Part shown: positions 26,001 to 31,880 of the stretch, piece by piece
How the letters are laid out: each line of letters opens with the position of its first letter
Numbering within the stretch: position 1 is the first letter of the stretch
Assembly (NCBI GenBank): GCA_036384775.1
Contig: DASVLR010000069.1
Coordinates: 1 to 31,880 of the forward strand
Direction: 5' to 3'
DNA length: 31,880 nt
From: C7867-002 sp036384775
GTDB taxonomy: Bacteria > Patescibacteriota > Minisyncoccia > Phycocordibacterales > PALSA-1337
Position numbers and translations under genes: made by a program
The notes under the pieces: generated by a model
The model's database searches: none
Seen by the model: only the letters and a program-made list of their open reading frames with translations
What the model was told of the DNA's origin: nothing

Positions 26001-29000
26001 GGTGTATTTCCGCCTGAGATATTTACCTGGCCGCCAAACCCTAAACCGGCACCTTGACCTGCATATACGACAACATTTCCTCCTCCATAGTTTCCCGCTG
26101 CTACACCCTCCGCACCAAGGATAAGATTTCCGGCAGGCGCCAGATCGAGCGATGAAGTTGCGATCGTGATAGATCTATTCGCACCGTTTGAGAATGATAC
26201 ATTTCCCGCGAGGCTTAATAGACTCATAGGGCTCGTTGTACCGATACCTACATAGCCGGTGTTCGCGCGAATGACCATCATACGCGTCGCGCCGGAGCCA
26301 TCAGAGCTGAATGAGATGTCGGATCCGTTCGTGGCGATACCGAGCTCACCGCCATATCCGTACACCTGGCGCTGTCCGGCAGATCCGATCCTGAGTCCGG
26401 AGAGGTTCGAGTATCCCGTAACGTTGAGCACCATGGTCTGGCTCGTGACCAGGTCGCCCGGAAGCGCACCACCCAGGCCAAGATACCTGGCCTGCATATC
26501 CGCGGTCGTCGTGATATTGCCGGACGCGGTGATCGTACCGGTCGCAGTGAGAGTAGCTGCCGCAATGTTACCCGACACGAGGGCGCTGCCCTGGACCGAG
26601 AGCGGGCGGGCCGGTGATGTGGTGCCGATGCCGACGTTACCTCCTGTCGGATTGAGTGAGAGTGCATCGACGGCAACCCCGCGTCTGAGCGATTGGATGG
26701 CACTCATCGAATTTGTATCATCCGTATAAAAACGTAGAGACTGTGTATTACCGGAACCAGCGATAAGCGTCAGGCCGGCGGTATTCTCTGTATACAAACC
26801 TGTAGCGTCAGTACCAACAATATTGAGTCTGGTGTTTGGAGTCGTCGTACCAATTCCTACATTTCCAGAAGCATCTACAATAAGCCTGTCATCGACGCCG
26901 TTGGTGCGGATACCAAATACATCGGTGGTGTGGTTATAGCGAATTCCGCCTACGGAGTCTGATGCGGAATCGCCAAAGAGAAGGTAACCATCGCCGGTCG
27001 TACCCGAGTTTCTGATAAGCGCACGCGGCGAAGTTGCCTCAACGGTGAGGAGACGAGATGGTGTCGTCGTGCCGATGCCGACGTTGCCGCCGTTGGTTAT
27101 CGTCAATCGAATGCCTTGAGCGGTAAATGATGCATTCGACGCTACGAACTGGAAGCTGCCCGGGCCATATTTCATCACTGCGTCGTTCGCAGCTACTCCT
27201 GTTCCGAAATCGTTTGCGTTCGCGGCGACACCGAATTGGGTAAATGCGTTTGGCGAGGCGCTTGTGCCAGAGATCACATTCATCCATGATGGATTGCCTG
27301 CTGAACGGACGATTTCGAGGGGTGAAAGCGGATTCGCCGTCCCTATGCCGACGTTTCCCGTCGTACCGATCACCATACGCGCCGTATTGTTGGTGCCAAA
27401 CGCGACCGGATACGCGCCGGAAGTCGTGATAAATGCAGACTCTCCTGAAGGACCGGAAGTCAGTACGGATCCGCCGTATGCAGAACCGGTGTAGCCCATA
27501 TCCAAGGTTCGAAGTGCGTTATTGGCGTCATTGTAGTAGCTCGTGTAGGCGAGGCCGGTCGAAAGCGTCGATCTATGTATTGTCACGCTGTTGCCGCCGA
27601 CTATTTCCAAGAGCTGGCTCGGATTGGTCGTGCCGATACCTACCTTGCCGTTATCGAGGATGGTGAACTTCTCGGCATCCGAAGAGTTAGCGACGGCAAA
27701 TGCCCTGCCTGTAGCGGTACCTGAGCCGGTCACCGCAAGTTTTGCGGACGGCGACGTCGTGCCGATGCCGACATTGCCGGCAGTATCGATTCTCACTCGC
27801 TCCGTATTGCCGGTTATCAATGAGAGATTGGAGCTCGATTCCGTACCGAAGAGGAACTGATTCGAGGGCGTAATGAAATTGGTCTTGGCAACTATGGTTG
27901 ATCCGGCATTCGACCAGATCTGTCCGCCGGCAACGGTACCGTTTCCGCCAAGCACGAGGAGTGCGCTCGGGGTCGTTGTGCCGATACCAATGTTGCCGTT
28001 ATTTGCGACCGTCATTCGTGCAGTCTCGACGCCAGCGACGCGAGTATTGAAGAGAATGCCGTCACCGGACGCATTCGGAGAAATAACACCATAGCTCGAT
28101 CCTGCAGCGGTACTCATACCGCCGAATGTCAGACCGACGAGACCCGTATTTGCAAAGGAGGCCGAAGCGAGATATGTACCCGATGGTCCGTTAGTAACGG
28201 ATCCGAGATCGCGCGATCCGACCACGTGCAAGCTATACAAAGGATTGGTGGTATTAATACCGACCTTACCGCCACCGTCGACGATCAGGTGTGTTGCAGT
28301 AGACGAACCCACGACGAATTCCGGAACACCGCTACCCAGACCGCTCGGGTTCACCGACAAACCACCCCACGGCGTCGTCGATCCGATACCCACCATTCCT
28401 GCATTATCAAACGTAAGAGGCGTCTGAGTACCTCCCAGGACACTCTTTGTTATGAACTGATACCCAATCTTACTACCGGCGATGACGACCGGATTTATAC
28501 GGAGATAGTATGTATTGATGTTACTCAGTGTCGCGTCAGCAAAGCCGTTTATGCGTAGTGCGCCATTGATGTTCACAAGGTCACTGCTCACCGTGTCGCT
28601 TCCTATACGCATCGCAGTTGAGTACGGCGAGTTCGAATTATGAACCTTGAAGTCGAGGTATGAGTTAGTATTGCTCGGGCTCTGCGACTGAATGATGGTG
28701 TCGGCGTATTGCTGAGTGCCGCTCACGAAGGTGAGCGAAGGTCCGCCGGCCGCGCTTGAGAGGGTGAGCAGGCTTGTCGGCGCAGCGGTACCGATACCGA
28801 CGTTGCCGAGCTTGTTCACGACGAAATACTGTCCTGTTGATGAGCCGATCGCAAGGAGGTCTGTACCTGCCGTACCGTTTATCGCGAGAGAGGCTGCCGG
28901 CGTCGTCGTACCGACACCCACGCTGCCATTCGCGGCGACGTTAAAAAGCGTCGTGCCTCCGAAATTCTTGACCTGTGCAATGTCAGCCGTCTGACCGTTT

Positions 29001-31669
29001 ACACCCTGCAGCACGAAGCCCGGCTGTGTCGTCGAGCCGGTCGCATTCTGGATGAAGAGCGACTGGTTGAACTCAAACCGCTTGGCTGCCGCAGCTGCAT
29101 TCCAGCTGAGAATCGCATTCGGCACGACGACGCCGCGGTAGAACACGAGCGACGAATTCTCGAGATCGGCTGAGGCGTTGTCCGAGTTCAGGATGAAAAT
29201 ATCATTGGAGGTTCCGGCGATAGTTGTTGATGCCGCACTGAGATTATTGACGGTCAGATTGTCGATATAGCCGTTCTTCCAGAAATATGACGGCGATCCG
29301 AGATCGTAGGTTGCGTTCTGATTGGGCACCAGCGACGAATTGATCGAGGATCGTACCGTGAGCGTATCGGTATCGGATCCGCCAAGCGTCACGTGATTGC
29401 CGCCCACGGTAAGATTTTCGCTGATATATGCGGAACCCGCGACGGCAAAATCAGACGAGGGCGTCGTCGTGCCGATGCCGACCTTGCCGTTGTTGTCGAT
29501 GATGAAGGCGGTTGACGTTGCGGAAGCGGTCGAGGTCGAGACGAGGAATGCCGGCTGGGTTGCATTCGATCCGTTTGCTATCGCAACCTTTGCCCCCGGA
29601 GACGTCGTACCGACGCCGAAATTATCGCGTGCATATACGCCGTCATCGGCGATCTGGAACCTCAGAGTCGGAGTCGTGCCGCCGGTGAAGAACTTGTGTC
29701 CTCCGCCGTTCGCGAGCGTATCGCCCCATTCGATGTAATCGGTATTGTTGCCGCCATTGTGGAAGACGATCTGATGGAACTGGTCATCGCCGCGAATAAT
29801 GCCGGACAGGGATTGCACGCCTGCGTACGACTGGACGAATCCGTTCGCCACGACGGTTCCGGTTGCGGTTATATTTGCCGCTGCGAGATTGCCCGAGAAG
29901 AGACCGCTGCCCTGTACGGCAAATTCCGCTGACGGCGAGCTCGTACCGACCCCTACAAAACCGGTCGAGTGATCGACAAGGAACTGATTGCCGCCGACTG
30001 CGAACGAACCCCCGAATGTCGATGTCGCCGTCGTCGAGGTTGCCATGATGAACGGAGTCTCAAGATACTCATATGCCGATATGCGGCGGGCGACGATATC
30101 ACCGGTGTATGTCGTAACGCCTCCGGTGAAGATGGCCGAGCCGTTTACGACAAGATTTCCCGCCGTAATCGTACCGGTTGCGTTGATGTTAGCCACCGAT
30201 GTGAGATCGCCTGAGATAAGCGTATCGCCCTGAACCGCAAACCTGCCTGCCGGCGAGCTCGTACCGATGCCGACGGTGCCGTTGAAGACCGTGTTGCCGC
30301 CAAATGTGCTAGTGCCGCCGAACGTGGTGTTGCCGCTAAAGTCGCTGGAGCCGCCGATGCTCAGGTTGCCGGAGACGGATGCGTTGCCGCCGACGTTGAT
30401 GCCGCCTGCCGATACGAGACCTGAGACCGTGAGACTTGCTCCGTTAAATGCAGTCGTGCCGCCGGTAACGAGACTGAGAATCGACGAGCCCAGCGAGCTG
30501 CCGACCGCCGTAAGATCACTGGAAGACTGTCCTGAAATAAACGTATACGTCGGCTGCCACGGAACATAGTGTGAAAGGGCGTCCTGAATGCGCGCATCAA
30601 TATCGGCCAGCGAGAGCTGTGAGCTCAGTGCCGGAGCGTATGCCGCCACGGTGCGACCCGAAGAGGTCTGAGCACCTGCGGCCGGTGATGCCGCCATCGA
30701 TGACGCCGGGATCGTGGTAGCCGCCGATACCGGAACGGTCTTCGGCGTGGTGGCAAAATTCGAATTCGTCAGACCTCCCAGATAGTACGGATAACTCTCA
30801 AGATCACGCATCGCGACGCCGTGATTGAGGAGTCCGCTGTTGCCCGAGCTCTCGGAGTTTCGGTCGACGCCGAAGAGGTACTTGAAGAAATCGGCGACCG
30901 ATGCGGTTGCGAGTGGTGCTCCCGTATTCGAGAACTGAGAACCGAGCATCGCAATTGCATCTTCGGCGGAACGCGTAACATCCAGGACCGAAGCGACAAC
31001 CTGACGAGCCGCCGCGGCGACCGTGCCGGAAATCAACTCCGGATGCATTGCGTAGACGGATCCGATACCGAGCACCGTGATCATGGCGATCGTTGCGCCG
31101 ATCTGGTGCATATCCCGCGTGAACGGGCTCTTGACCGGACCGGAGGCTGAGTCAACGCCGGTGGTCGGCGGGGTTGTGGGAACATTTTTCTCAAGAATCG
31201 GAAGGAGCGGACGCTCATCCTTTGCGTACGAAATATTCCATGAAATCGGCGGGACTACAGCCGGGGCCTCTGCAACCGCCGGTCGTGCATCAATTATAGA
31301 AGCAGCCAAGACCGGTGCCGACTGCGGTACCGACGGAGCAAGCATTTGGCGCGCATCATAGATCTGAACAGGCTCCTTGCGGGATGCGGCTTCAGCAACG
31401 ACGGGACCTTGTTCGAGAGCAAGGGCCGCCTTGGCGCGGGCGCTCTGAGCGGCATATTCCTTGTTTCGAATTTGCAAAAGTTCCTCTGCCTCCTTCTTGT
31501 GCCTCAGGAGAGATTCCTCGTTGACGTACCACGAGCGTCCGATCATGCGAGCCTCGATCTTTTTTCCTCGGCACAGCTGTCCTATGTAGTCCTTGGAATA
31601 CCCCGAAACTTCGTGAGCTCGGCTAGACGAGATGTATATTTTTCCGTCTATCTCGGTGTACCCCTTCAT
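17039..31669 (-). CDS. Giant modular surface fibre (4876 aa): HTH-like, TM, GIGTTxP repeats, propeller, S74
   Basis: One uninterrupted frame of 4876 residues. Order of parts: HTH-like domain (about 10-55); Ala/Pro linker; one membrane segment (190-209) with Lys/Arg before it, so the N-terminus should be inside and the rest outside; about 34 GIGTTxP repeats (roughly 470-3910) like those of phage tail fibres with S74 chaperones; a Gly-rich stretch (about 1847-1984); a YadA-like head (about 2340-2529); an LVIVD-type propeller (about 3926-4217); two further GIGT-type repeats; two S74-like chaperone domains (from 4338 and from 4472); a coiled coil (about 4585-4640); a small domain with WCVTIKNGEWSKVPWACGTP; and a Ser/Thr-rich tail (about 4747-4876). 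It is probably a trimeric adhesin or host-contact fibre. A TATAAT box ends 9 bases before the ATG. Close relatives of each part are known; the whole assembly I do not recognise. Confidence 0.93.
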   Translation of the reverse strand: MKGYTEIDGKIYISSSRAHEVSGYSKDYIGQLCRGKKIEARMIGRSWYVNEESLLRHKKEAEELLQIRNKEYAAQSARAKAALALEQGPVVAEAASRKEPVQIYDARQMLAPSVPQSAPVLAASIIDARPAVAEAPAVVPPISWNISYAKDERPLLPILEKNVPTTPPTTGVDSASGPVKSPFTRDMHQIGATIAMITVLGIGSVYAMHPELISGTVAAAARQVVASVLDVTRSAEDAIAMLGSQFSNTGAPLATASVADFFKYLFGVDRNSESSGNSGLLNHGVAMRDLESYPYYLGGLTNSNFATTPKTVPVSAATTIPASSMAASPAAGAQTSSGRTVAAYAPALSSQLSLADIDARIQDALSHYVPWQPTYTFISGQSSSDLTAVGSSLGSSILSLVTGGTTAFNGASLTVSGLVSAGGINVGGNASVSGNLSIGGSSDFSGNTTFGGTSTFGGNTVFNGTVGIGTSSPAGRFAVQGDTLISGDLTSVANINATGTITAGNLVVNGSAIFTGGVTTYTGDIVARRISAYEYLETPFIMATSTTATSTFGGSFAVGGNQFLVDHSTGFVGVGTSSPSAEFAVQGSGLFSGNLAAANITATGTVVANGFVQSYAGVQSLSGIIRGDDQFHQIVFHNGGNNTDYIEWGDTLANGGGHKFFTGGTTPTLRFQIADDGVYARDNFGVGTTSPGAKVAIANGSNATQPAFLVSTSTASATSTAFIIDNNGKVGIGTTTPSSDFAVAGSAYISENLTVGGNHVTLGGSDTDTLTVRSSINSSLVPNQNATYDLGSPSYFWKNGYIDNLTVNNLSAASTTIAGTSNDIFILNSDNASADLENSSLVFYRGVVVPNAILSWNAAAAAKRFEFNQSLFIQNATGSTTQPGFVLQGVNGQTADIAQVKNFGGTTLFNVAANGSVGVGTTTPAASLAINGTAGTDLLAIGSSTGQYFVVNKLGNVGIGTAAPTSLLTLSSAAGGPSLTFVSGTQQYADTIIQSQSPSNTNSYLDFKVHNSNSPYSTAMRIGSDTVSSDLVNINGALRINGFADATLSNINTYYLRINPVVIAGSKIGYQFITKSVLGGTQTPLTFDNAGMVGIGSTTPWGGLSVNPSGLGSGVPEFVVGSSTATHLIVDGGGKVGINTTNPLYSLHVVGSRDLGSVTNGPSGTYLASASFANTGLVGLTFGGMSTAAGSSYGVISPNASGDGILFNTRVAGVETARMTVANNGNIGIGTTTPSALLVLGGNGTVAGGQIWSNAGSTIVAKTNFITPSNQFLFGTESSSNLSLITGNTERVRIDTAGNVGIGTTSPSAKLAVTGSGTATGRAFAVANSSDAEKFTILDNGKVGIGTTNPSQLLEIVGGNSVTIHRSTLSTGLAYTSYYNDANNALRTLDMGYTGSAYGGSVLTSGPSGESAFITTSGAYPVAFGTNNTARMVIGTTGNVGIGTANPLSPLEIVRSAGNPSWMNVISGTSASPNAFTQFGVAANANDFGTGVAANDAVMKYGPGSFQFVASNASFTAQGIRLTITNGGNVGIGTTTPSRLLTVEATSPRALIRNSGTTGDGYLLFGDSASDSVGGIRYNHTTDVFGIRTNGVDDRLIVDASGNVGIGTTTPNTRLNIVGTDATGLYTENTAGLTLIAGSGNTQSLRFYTDDTNSMSAIQSLRRGVAVDALSLNPTGGNVGIGTTSPARPLSVQGSALVSGNIAAATLTATGTITASGNITTTADMQARYLGLGGALPGDLVTSQTMVLNVTGYSNLSGLRIGSAGQRQVYGYGGELGIATNGSDISFSSDGSGATRMMVIRANTGYVGIGTTSPMSLLSLAGNVSFSNGANRSITIATSSLDLAPAGNLILGAEGVAAGNYGGGNVVVYAGQGAGLGFGGQVNISGGNTPGSTASASSAGGAVNISGGNITSGVSGNGEAAGSININAGNTARSGNTFGGNITLLAGSATNAGTGGSLTLNPGSGSVANGNIILANLRGNVGIGTTSPSQALSVQGNLLIAGNVIASGYTATSTVTAPNFVANDSSATSTFAGGLTVGTTNLVVDRSTGKVGIGTASPLQKLSVATGVSTGFVTIGSVTSGISNRGGMTIRTAATGGWGMELFSDPNGNSHIRALSNGTANDNIGLSINLDNGGSTSIYGNASSISAGNSTVNVISPYEAITMDSYGVGAIQFKTNAGSGLTERMRINDAGNIGIGTTSPNAKLDVNGSIVVEGTNSYNFIRTSDLGVVGGLSSDNNSTITLNGGNLGRLNFGTTNNTTLTIVGGKVGIGTTTPSQTLSVQGNALLSGNLTAANLTATGTLTVLGGSSILGSQAIAGYFTATSTTATSTFAGNVAIGGAGIYAQNGAFAAGSRTSGTGVISASQAGAFAGGHSAVGSILASGQGSLAYGEGAGSTITASGAGAVALGNSTGGILSSGSGSLAGGYSGFNITSSGIGSMAWGVSTGAGGVLQATGAGSMAFGNADVYNISASNEAAFAGGDSVTGPVIASGRNSFAWGDNIIAAGDTSFSLGRGFTNSTDSSFMVGFSSTPTLTVNSTSIGIGTTSPSALLSVASSGGNSAYFAGNVGIGTNNPSGSLHIAGSNAFTSTGIFITNSTTGGKTWSLSSTGSSAGQGVGKLQFRDETSSANIMTLSSTGVGVSTTSPAATFAVGGDAIVGGNITLTRSGIGPALHLDGTSGSGADWQLQSTGSSASQGAGKLLFRNNTNGDVLTLSGSNVGIGTTTPSFPFAVVNGNTQTYLRNNADYSQLWVRGTNAGQILTTGNSLSIFGLLSTYSDGVTRFGLNSTDYSMLLHSGGNGLVVGTGEADPVIFGTNNVERARIDSSGNVGIGTTSPQSKLQVYGGTSDGLRVENSAVTAASGVVTRNYAIYGNLFFLNANNGYGVQGYAVNTDTSTGLRSLTSPSADSGTTPLIMLEASSHSTDAFSGITTVGTRPILGVNNFTTRLMTVTAAGNVGIGTTSPAQTLSVQGNTLISGNITSVANITATGTISALTNIGSGDQRVAQFMNSGGNGYAQIGTNNTNSHNIVIGYDDTNNYGFYRIGGDAAGTGFSVKDGGNVGIGTTSPATTLNVNGFARFDRSDNTTDIVNASSQIALLNPDTTANNVTKISFDGYDSGGTLRVAGIVGTQITARATNAVTSDIFFATNNNSATGAERMRITGAGNVGIGTTTPAGTLGVNGTAYINGNAIVAGNILPDATNVRTIGAASQGYNTIYVNTVAAQITAGNNASLNLIPQGFTGNVVAGLNDGGSGTSGSFIVTHGGATTFQVDRLGVTSIKTGSTNAAIVLTPAGSGSTASIGTSQATGNGSGTSLAISASAGGTLGGSTSGGNLVFSPGLGGNGGANGVSYFSQGNVGIGTTSPNAKLNVYSGAAGVAPNTASDDFVIEGSGQTGMSILAPNDQYRNIFFGGPADAFAGRIYYGGSAVATAADQNAMVFYTASGEKMRISSSGNVGIGNTNPQASLHILNASSNSTAWFSSGVAAGATSGAGISAFTTNVPTAANQRLGFYTFGFLNGGTSALNSVAIEGWSNQAWTPSSAQGSYLTLSTTADGAASRTERLRIAADGNVGIGTSSPATALHVEKSNTGGGVVTIANDSSSGYSSVDLRNNGNIQVAGFGYGNTSAANSLLNNRFYTYTNGKDIVYSLDNGSTGSMILTSAGNLGIGTTTPTSKLSVEGDFTASGLQGFEMTRTGVARTAARFSISNVTNSAGVFLPAFTSVSNYSVGGAAIGGYFAAQPVEDDSSSDTAWRFDGRTQSASALTTAAIAEFTNLNSPIVRIMANGTMGIGTSTPRATLGVQGNGLLSGNLFVGGSITSTSTLSMGGSGTFTSSAGPSVQVQVSGASGNNVILGVSNQSSGLVTGDSLGDVALRLNNGSNKFYISEGATPVFTILGSNANVGIGSTSPTSKLVVSGGGIVNTPGGITRTATSSGSCSSMGKFYPNGKYLYSSSEDNCPAHMAVWDVSNPYAPTYVSSVAAGGSGPKAFGGKYIYSMGDNFQIYDISNPYGMYKVGEIVHLGIFTHAKEAKSMALSGRYVYVVADTALYVIDVADPTSPKIVGSYTASDNLYGMYLSGKYLYLAADTAGLVILDVSNPKSPLYMGTYDTSGNAKNVVVSGKYAYVADTGGQLAIINVSNPQAPSLTSTLSVSNAFDVAFMGRYIAVARGGSGVTGVSLVDVQNPLNPFIATSYLAADMTASSITVSGKYIYVGEDLKFHILDTGGVDTPSVTAGTAELGAASVLTNMSIGDNLYVGGGIIAGTAGISSRGGLSVYAATTSVTQTVATFMGGNVGVGTTTPWTTFAVNGTVSMPALSSGAGSAYVCMTLATGELSTSTTACNPSSIRFKDNVQNSTYGLSQVLAMRPVTYTYKPEMKISGNQVGFIAEEMETIVPEVVGHDAQGIAANIDYAKLAPVIVNAIKDMQAAINTQNAPTSTVSIMIDGVGNVGIGMGSTTYPQYKLAVQGDVAATSFVNISTRDAKTDISYLDDTAKDSILDTIGNLGIAQYRYKTENQADPLRLGLIAEEAPAAVLAVGGKGVDVYKLSTYTLAGVQAQQRQIKALKEAQASTQLTVSSTTKAAAEAQITIFDLVGLTKTQGDMIAAIQTRLDALTSRVDSLATSTAAMGDKIAALQSELSALRALVANNAASANGAAATTTVATTVATSTVQSVLSSMGEWIVSRLTASIVIAERIEAKTVAVSQGFDIVDQASGVTWCVTIKNGEWSKVPWACGTPASVTAAALEGATQTTPINQASTVNVPQNDTPSNTTMTGGTTTDGGSTAAATTTAATSTSTTATSTEPVVTQSTQPAETSDTTGAASTTPSTTPVTTATSTAPVASTTPVITTTVEQPSNGTTTSPTASTTITISMENASTASTTTP
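18000..18256 (-). other. Second S74-like domain, diverged
   Basis: From Ser4472: STRDAKTDISYLDD, then IAQYRYKTE, then LRLGLIAEEAPAAVLA and YKLSTYTLAGVQAQQRQIKAL. Its layout parallels the first S74 domain 134 residues upstream, but it is diverged, with LGLIAEEAP for GFIAEEM. It leads directly into the coiled coil. Confidence 0.65.
18425..18658 (-). other. First S74 intramolecular chaperone-like domain
   Basis: From Ser4338: SSIRFKDNVQ, then LAMRPVTYTYKP, then QVGFIAEEMETIVPEVV and IDYAKLAPVIVNAIKDM. This is the usual order of the S74 (endosialidase-type) chaperone, including the Ser and Lys near its start that mark the self-cleavage site in phage examples. Confidence 0.85.
19010..19890 (-). 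other. Seven-blade LVIVD-type propeller inside the giant fibre
   Basis: Residues about 3926-4219. Seven repeats can be lined up on (V/I)xD(V/I)xNPxxP: MAVWDVSNPYAP, FQIYDISNPYG, LYVIDVADPTSP, LVILDVSNPKSP, LAIINVSNPQAP, VSLVDVQNPLNP, and a last LKFHILDTGG. Between them recur SGKYxYVA-type strands. This matches the LVIVD repeat found in bacterial surface proteins. Confidence 0.8.
19935..30290 (-). repeat. Array of about 34 GIGTTxP fibre repeats
   Basis: I count about 34 copies of a core like GNVGIGTTSPxxxLxV in this span, plus two more after the propeller. Copies are spaced unevenly, from about 50 to over 150 residues, with variable beta-rich inserts. The DNA core (for example GTCGTACCGATACCGACGTT on the plus strand) recurs with many synonymous changes. 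Seven copies are followed by a longer module of the type VQGNxLxSGNxxxxNxTATG. Confidence 0.85.
24085..24650 (-). other. YadA-like head repeats inside the giant fibre
   Basis: Residues about 2340-2529. Repeats of about 14-16 residues such as ASGQGSLAYGEGAGSTI, ASGAGAVALGNSTGG and ATGAGSMAFGNADVY, with the alternating small-residue and S-x-A-x-G pattern of YadA/Hia trimeric autotransporter heads. About ten repeats are visible. In known proteins this forms a trimeric left-handed beta-roll. Confidence 0.7.
31043..31102 (-). other. Single transmembrane segment of the giant fibre
   Basis: Residues about 190-209 (IGATIAMITVLGIGSVYAMH). Positive residues lie just before it (KSPFTRDMH), which predicts the N-terminal 189 residues inside and the 4667 C-terminal residues outside. 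There is no cleavable signal peptide. Confidence 0.75.
31505..31642 (-). other. HTH/excisionase-like N-terminal domain of the giant fibre
   Basis: Residues 10-55. IYISSSRAHEVSGYSKDYIG reads like a helix-turn-helix with a recognition helix, followed by QLCRGKKIEARMIGRSWYV, which has the wing pattern of MerR/excisionase-type domains (G-K/R-I...-G-R-S-W-Y-V). I remember the same module at the start of other Parcubacteria surface proteins. Whether it binds DNA is unknown. Confidence 0.6.
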
Positions 31670-31677
31670 ATGGGAAT

Positions 31678-31683
31678 ATTATA
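31678..31683 (-). promoter_or_regulatory. -10 box of the giant fibre gene
   Basis: Perfect TATAAT on the minus strand, 8 bases before the ATG at 31669. No good -35 is seen. The predicted start of transcription is within a base or two of the start codon. Confidence 0.6.
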
Positions 31684-31880
31684 CAGCCGAGCTTACAAAT
31701 CATGCGTGTTGATAAGTCATTTTCGTACAAAATTTCCGATCCATTATTTCCCAGGAGAGGTGAAAAAAATATTTCTGAATTTTTTGTCGGAAAAATTGTA
31801 TAGCGGGCTCAATCTTTCCGAATCTTGCAAATTGACGTCATGAATGAGAATCACTCGTAGATATGTATTCAAGACTACAC
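31684..31880. other. AT-rich region upstream of the giant gene
   Basis: About 200 bases, clearly AT-richer than the genes around it, with A and T runs (31767-31800). I see no certain gene. A minus-strand frame is open from 31878 to a stop at 31744 (44 codons), and a plus-strand ATG at 31844 (MRITRRYVFKTT) is open to the window end; either could be the edge of a neighbouring gene, but neither can be supported. Confidence 0.4.

Noticed and set aside
19935..30290. Many spaced short DNA repeats that could suggest a CRISPR array
   Set aside because: The repeats differ at synonymous positions, spacing is irregular and they lie in one coding frame; no cas genes.
31711..31719. TTATCAACA on the minus strand, one base from a DnaA box
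   Set aside because: A single near-match with no cluster and no replication genes around it.
31833..31840. TGACGTCA palindrome upstream of the giant gene
   Set aside because: An isolated 8-base palindrome is expected by chance and no second copy is placed like an operator.
31346..31843. 165-codon plus-strand frame at the right end
   Set aside because: It covers the N-terminal domain of the giant gene in antisense and continues into AT-rich non-coding DNA; no promoter or family motif.
31744..31878. 44 open codons on the minus strand that could be the end of an upstream gene
   Set aside because: AT-rich, no recognisable motif, and too short to tell from chance.

Overview
The window looks like chromosomal DNA from a Candidate Phyla Radiation bacterium (Patescibacteria), most likely of the Parcubacteria/Kaiserbacteria kind. 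This is inferred from gene content as I remember it for that group, not from a marker-gene tree. The pointers are a MEMO-CapA fusion, a membrane-anchored protein with a PVIYLYP motif, a solute-binding protein with no transporter beside it, a single-RRM protein, RNase J with a long disordered N-terminus, and a giant surface protein that begins with a small HTH-like domain. Genes are dense, GC is moderate to high, and I see no tRNA, rRNA, CRISPR array, IS element or phage integration gene.

Layout. 1-4688 (minus): three overlapping genes for membrane-anchored envelope proteins: an unknown protein, a MEMO-CapA fusion, and a PVIYLYP protein cut by the window edge. 4745-8944 (plus): secG, a family 5 solute-binding protein and RNase J, closed by a strong terminator. 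9124-9903 (plus): an unknown gene with its own terminator. 9994-12173 (minus): a secreted coiled-coil lytic transglycosylase, then ribosomal protein bL25. 12174-12509: a 336-base gap holding two large nested palindromes. 12510-14438: class II aldolase and a PfkB kinase, divergent from a 51-base gap. 14472-16519: tgt and a LOG-family nucleotide hydrolase, divergent with interleaved promoters. 16636-16890 (minus): RRM protein. 17039-31669 (minus): one gene of 14.6 kb, 46% of the window, encoding a 4876-residue predicted surface fibre.

The giant fibre is the most remarkable object. In order it has an HTH-like N-terminus, one membrane segment, about 36 GIGTTxP fibre repeats (34 of them before the propeller), an embedded YadA-like head, a seven-blade LVIVD-type propeller, two S74 chaperone-like domains in tandem, a coiled coil, and a Ser/Thr-rich tail. 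I read it as a probably trimeric, modular adhesin or host-contact fibre.

The second theme is expression. At least seven genes have a -10 box, often an extended TGn-TATAnT type, ending 6-9 bases before the start codon. That predicts leaderless or nearly leaderless mRNAs as the default here. The RRM gene is the exception, with a leader and a Shine-Dalgarno-like GGTGA. Most intergenic gaps carry clear Rho-independent terminators, several of them usable from both strands.
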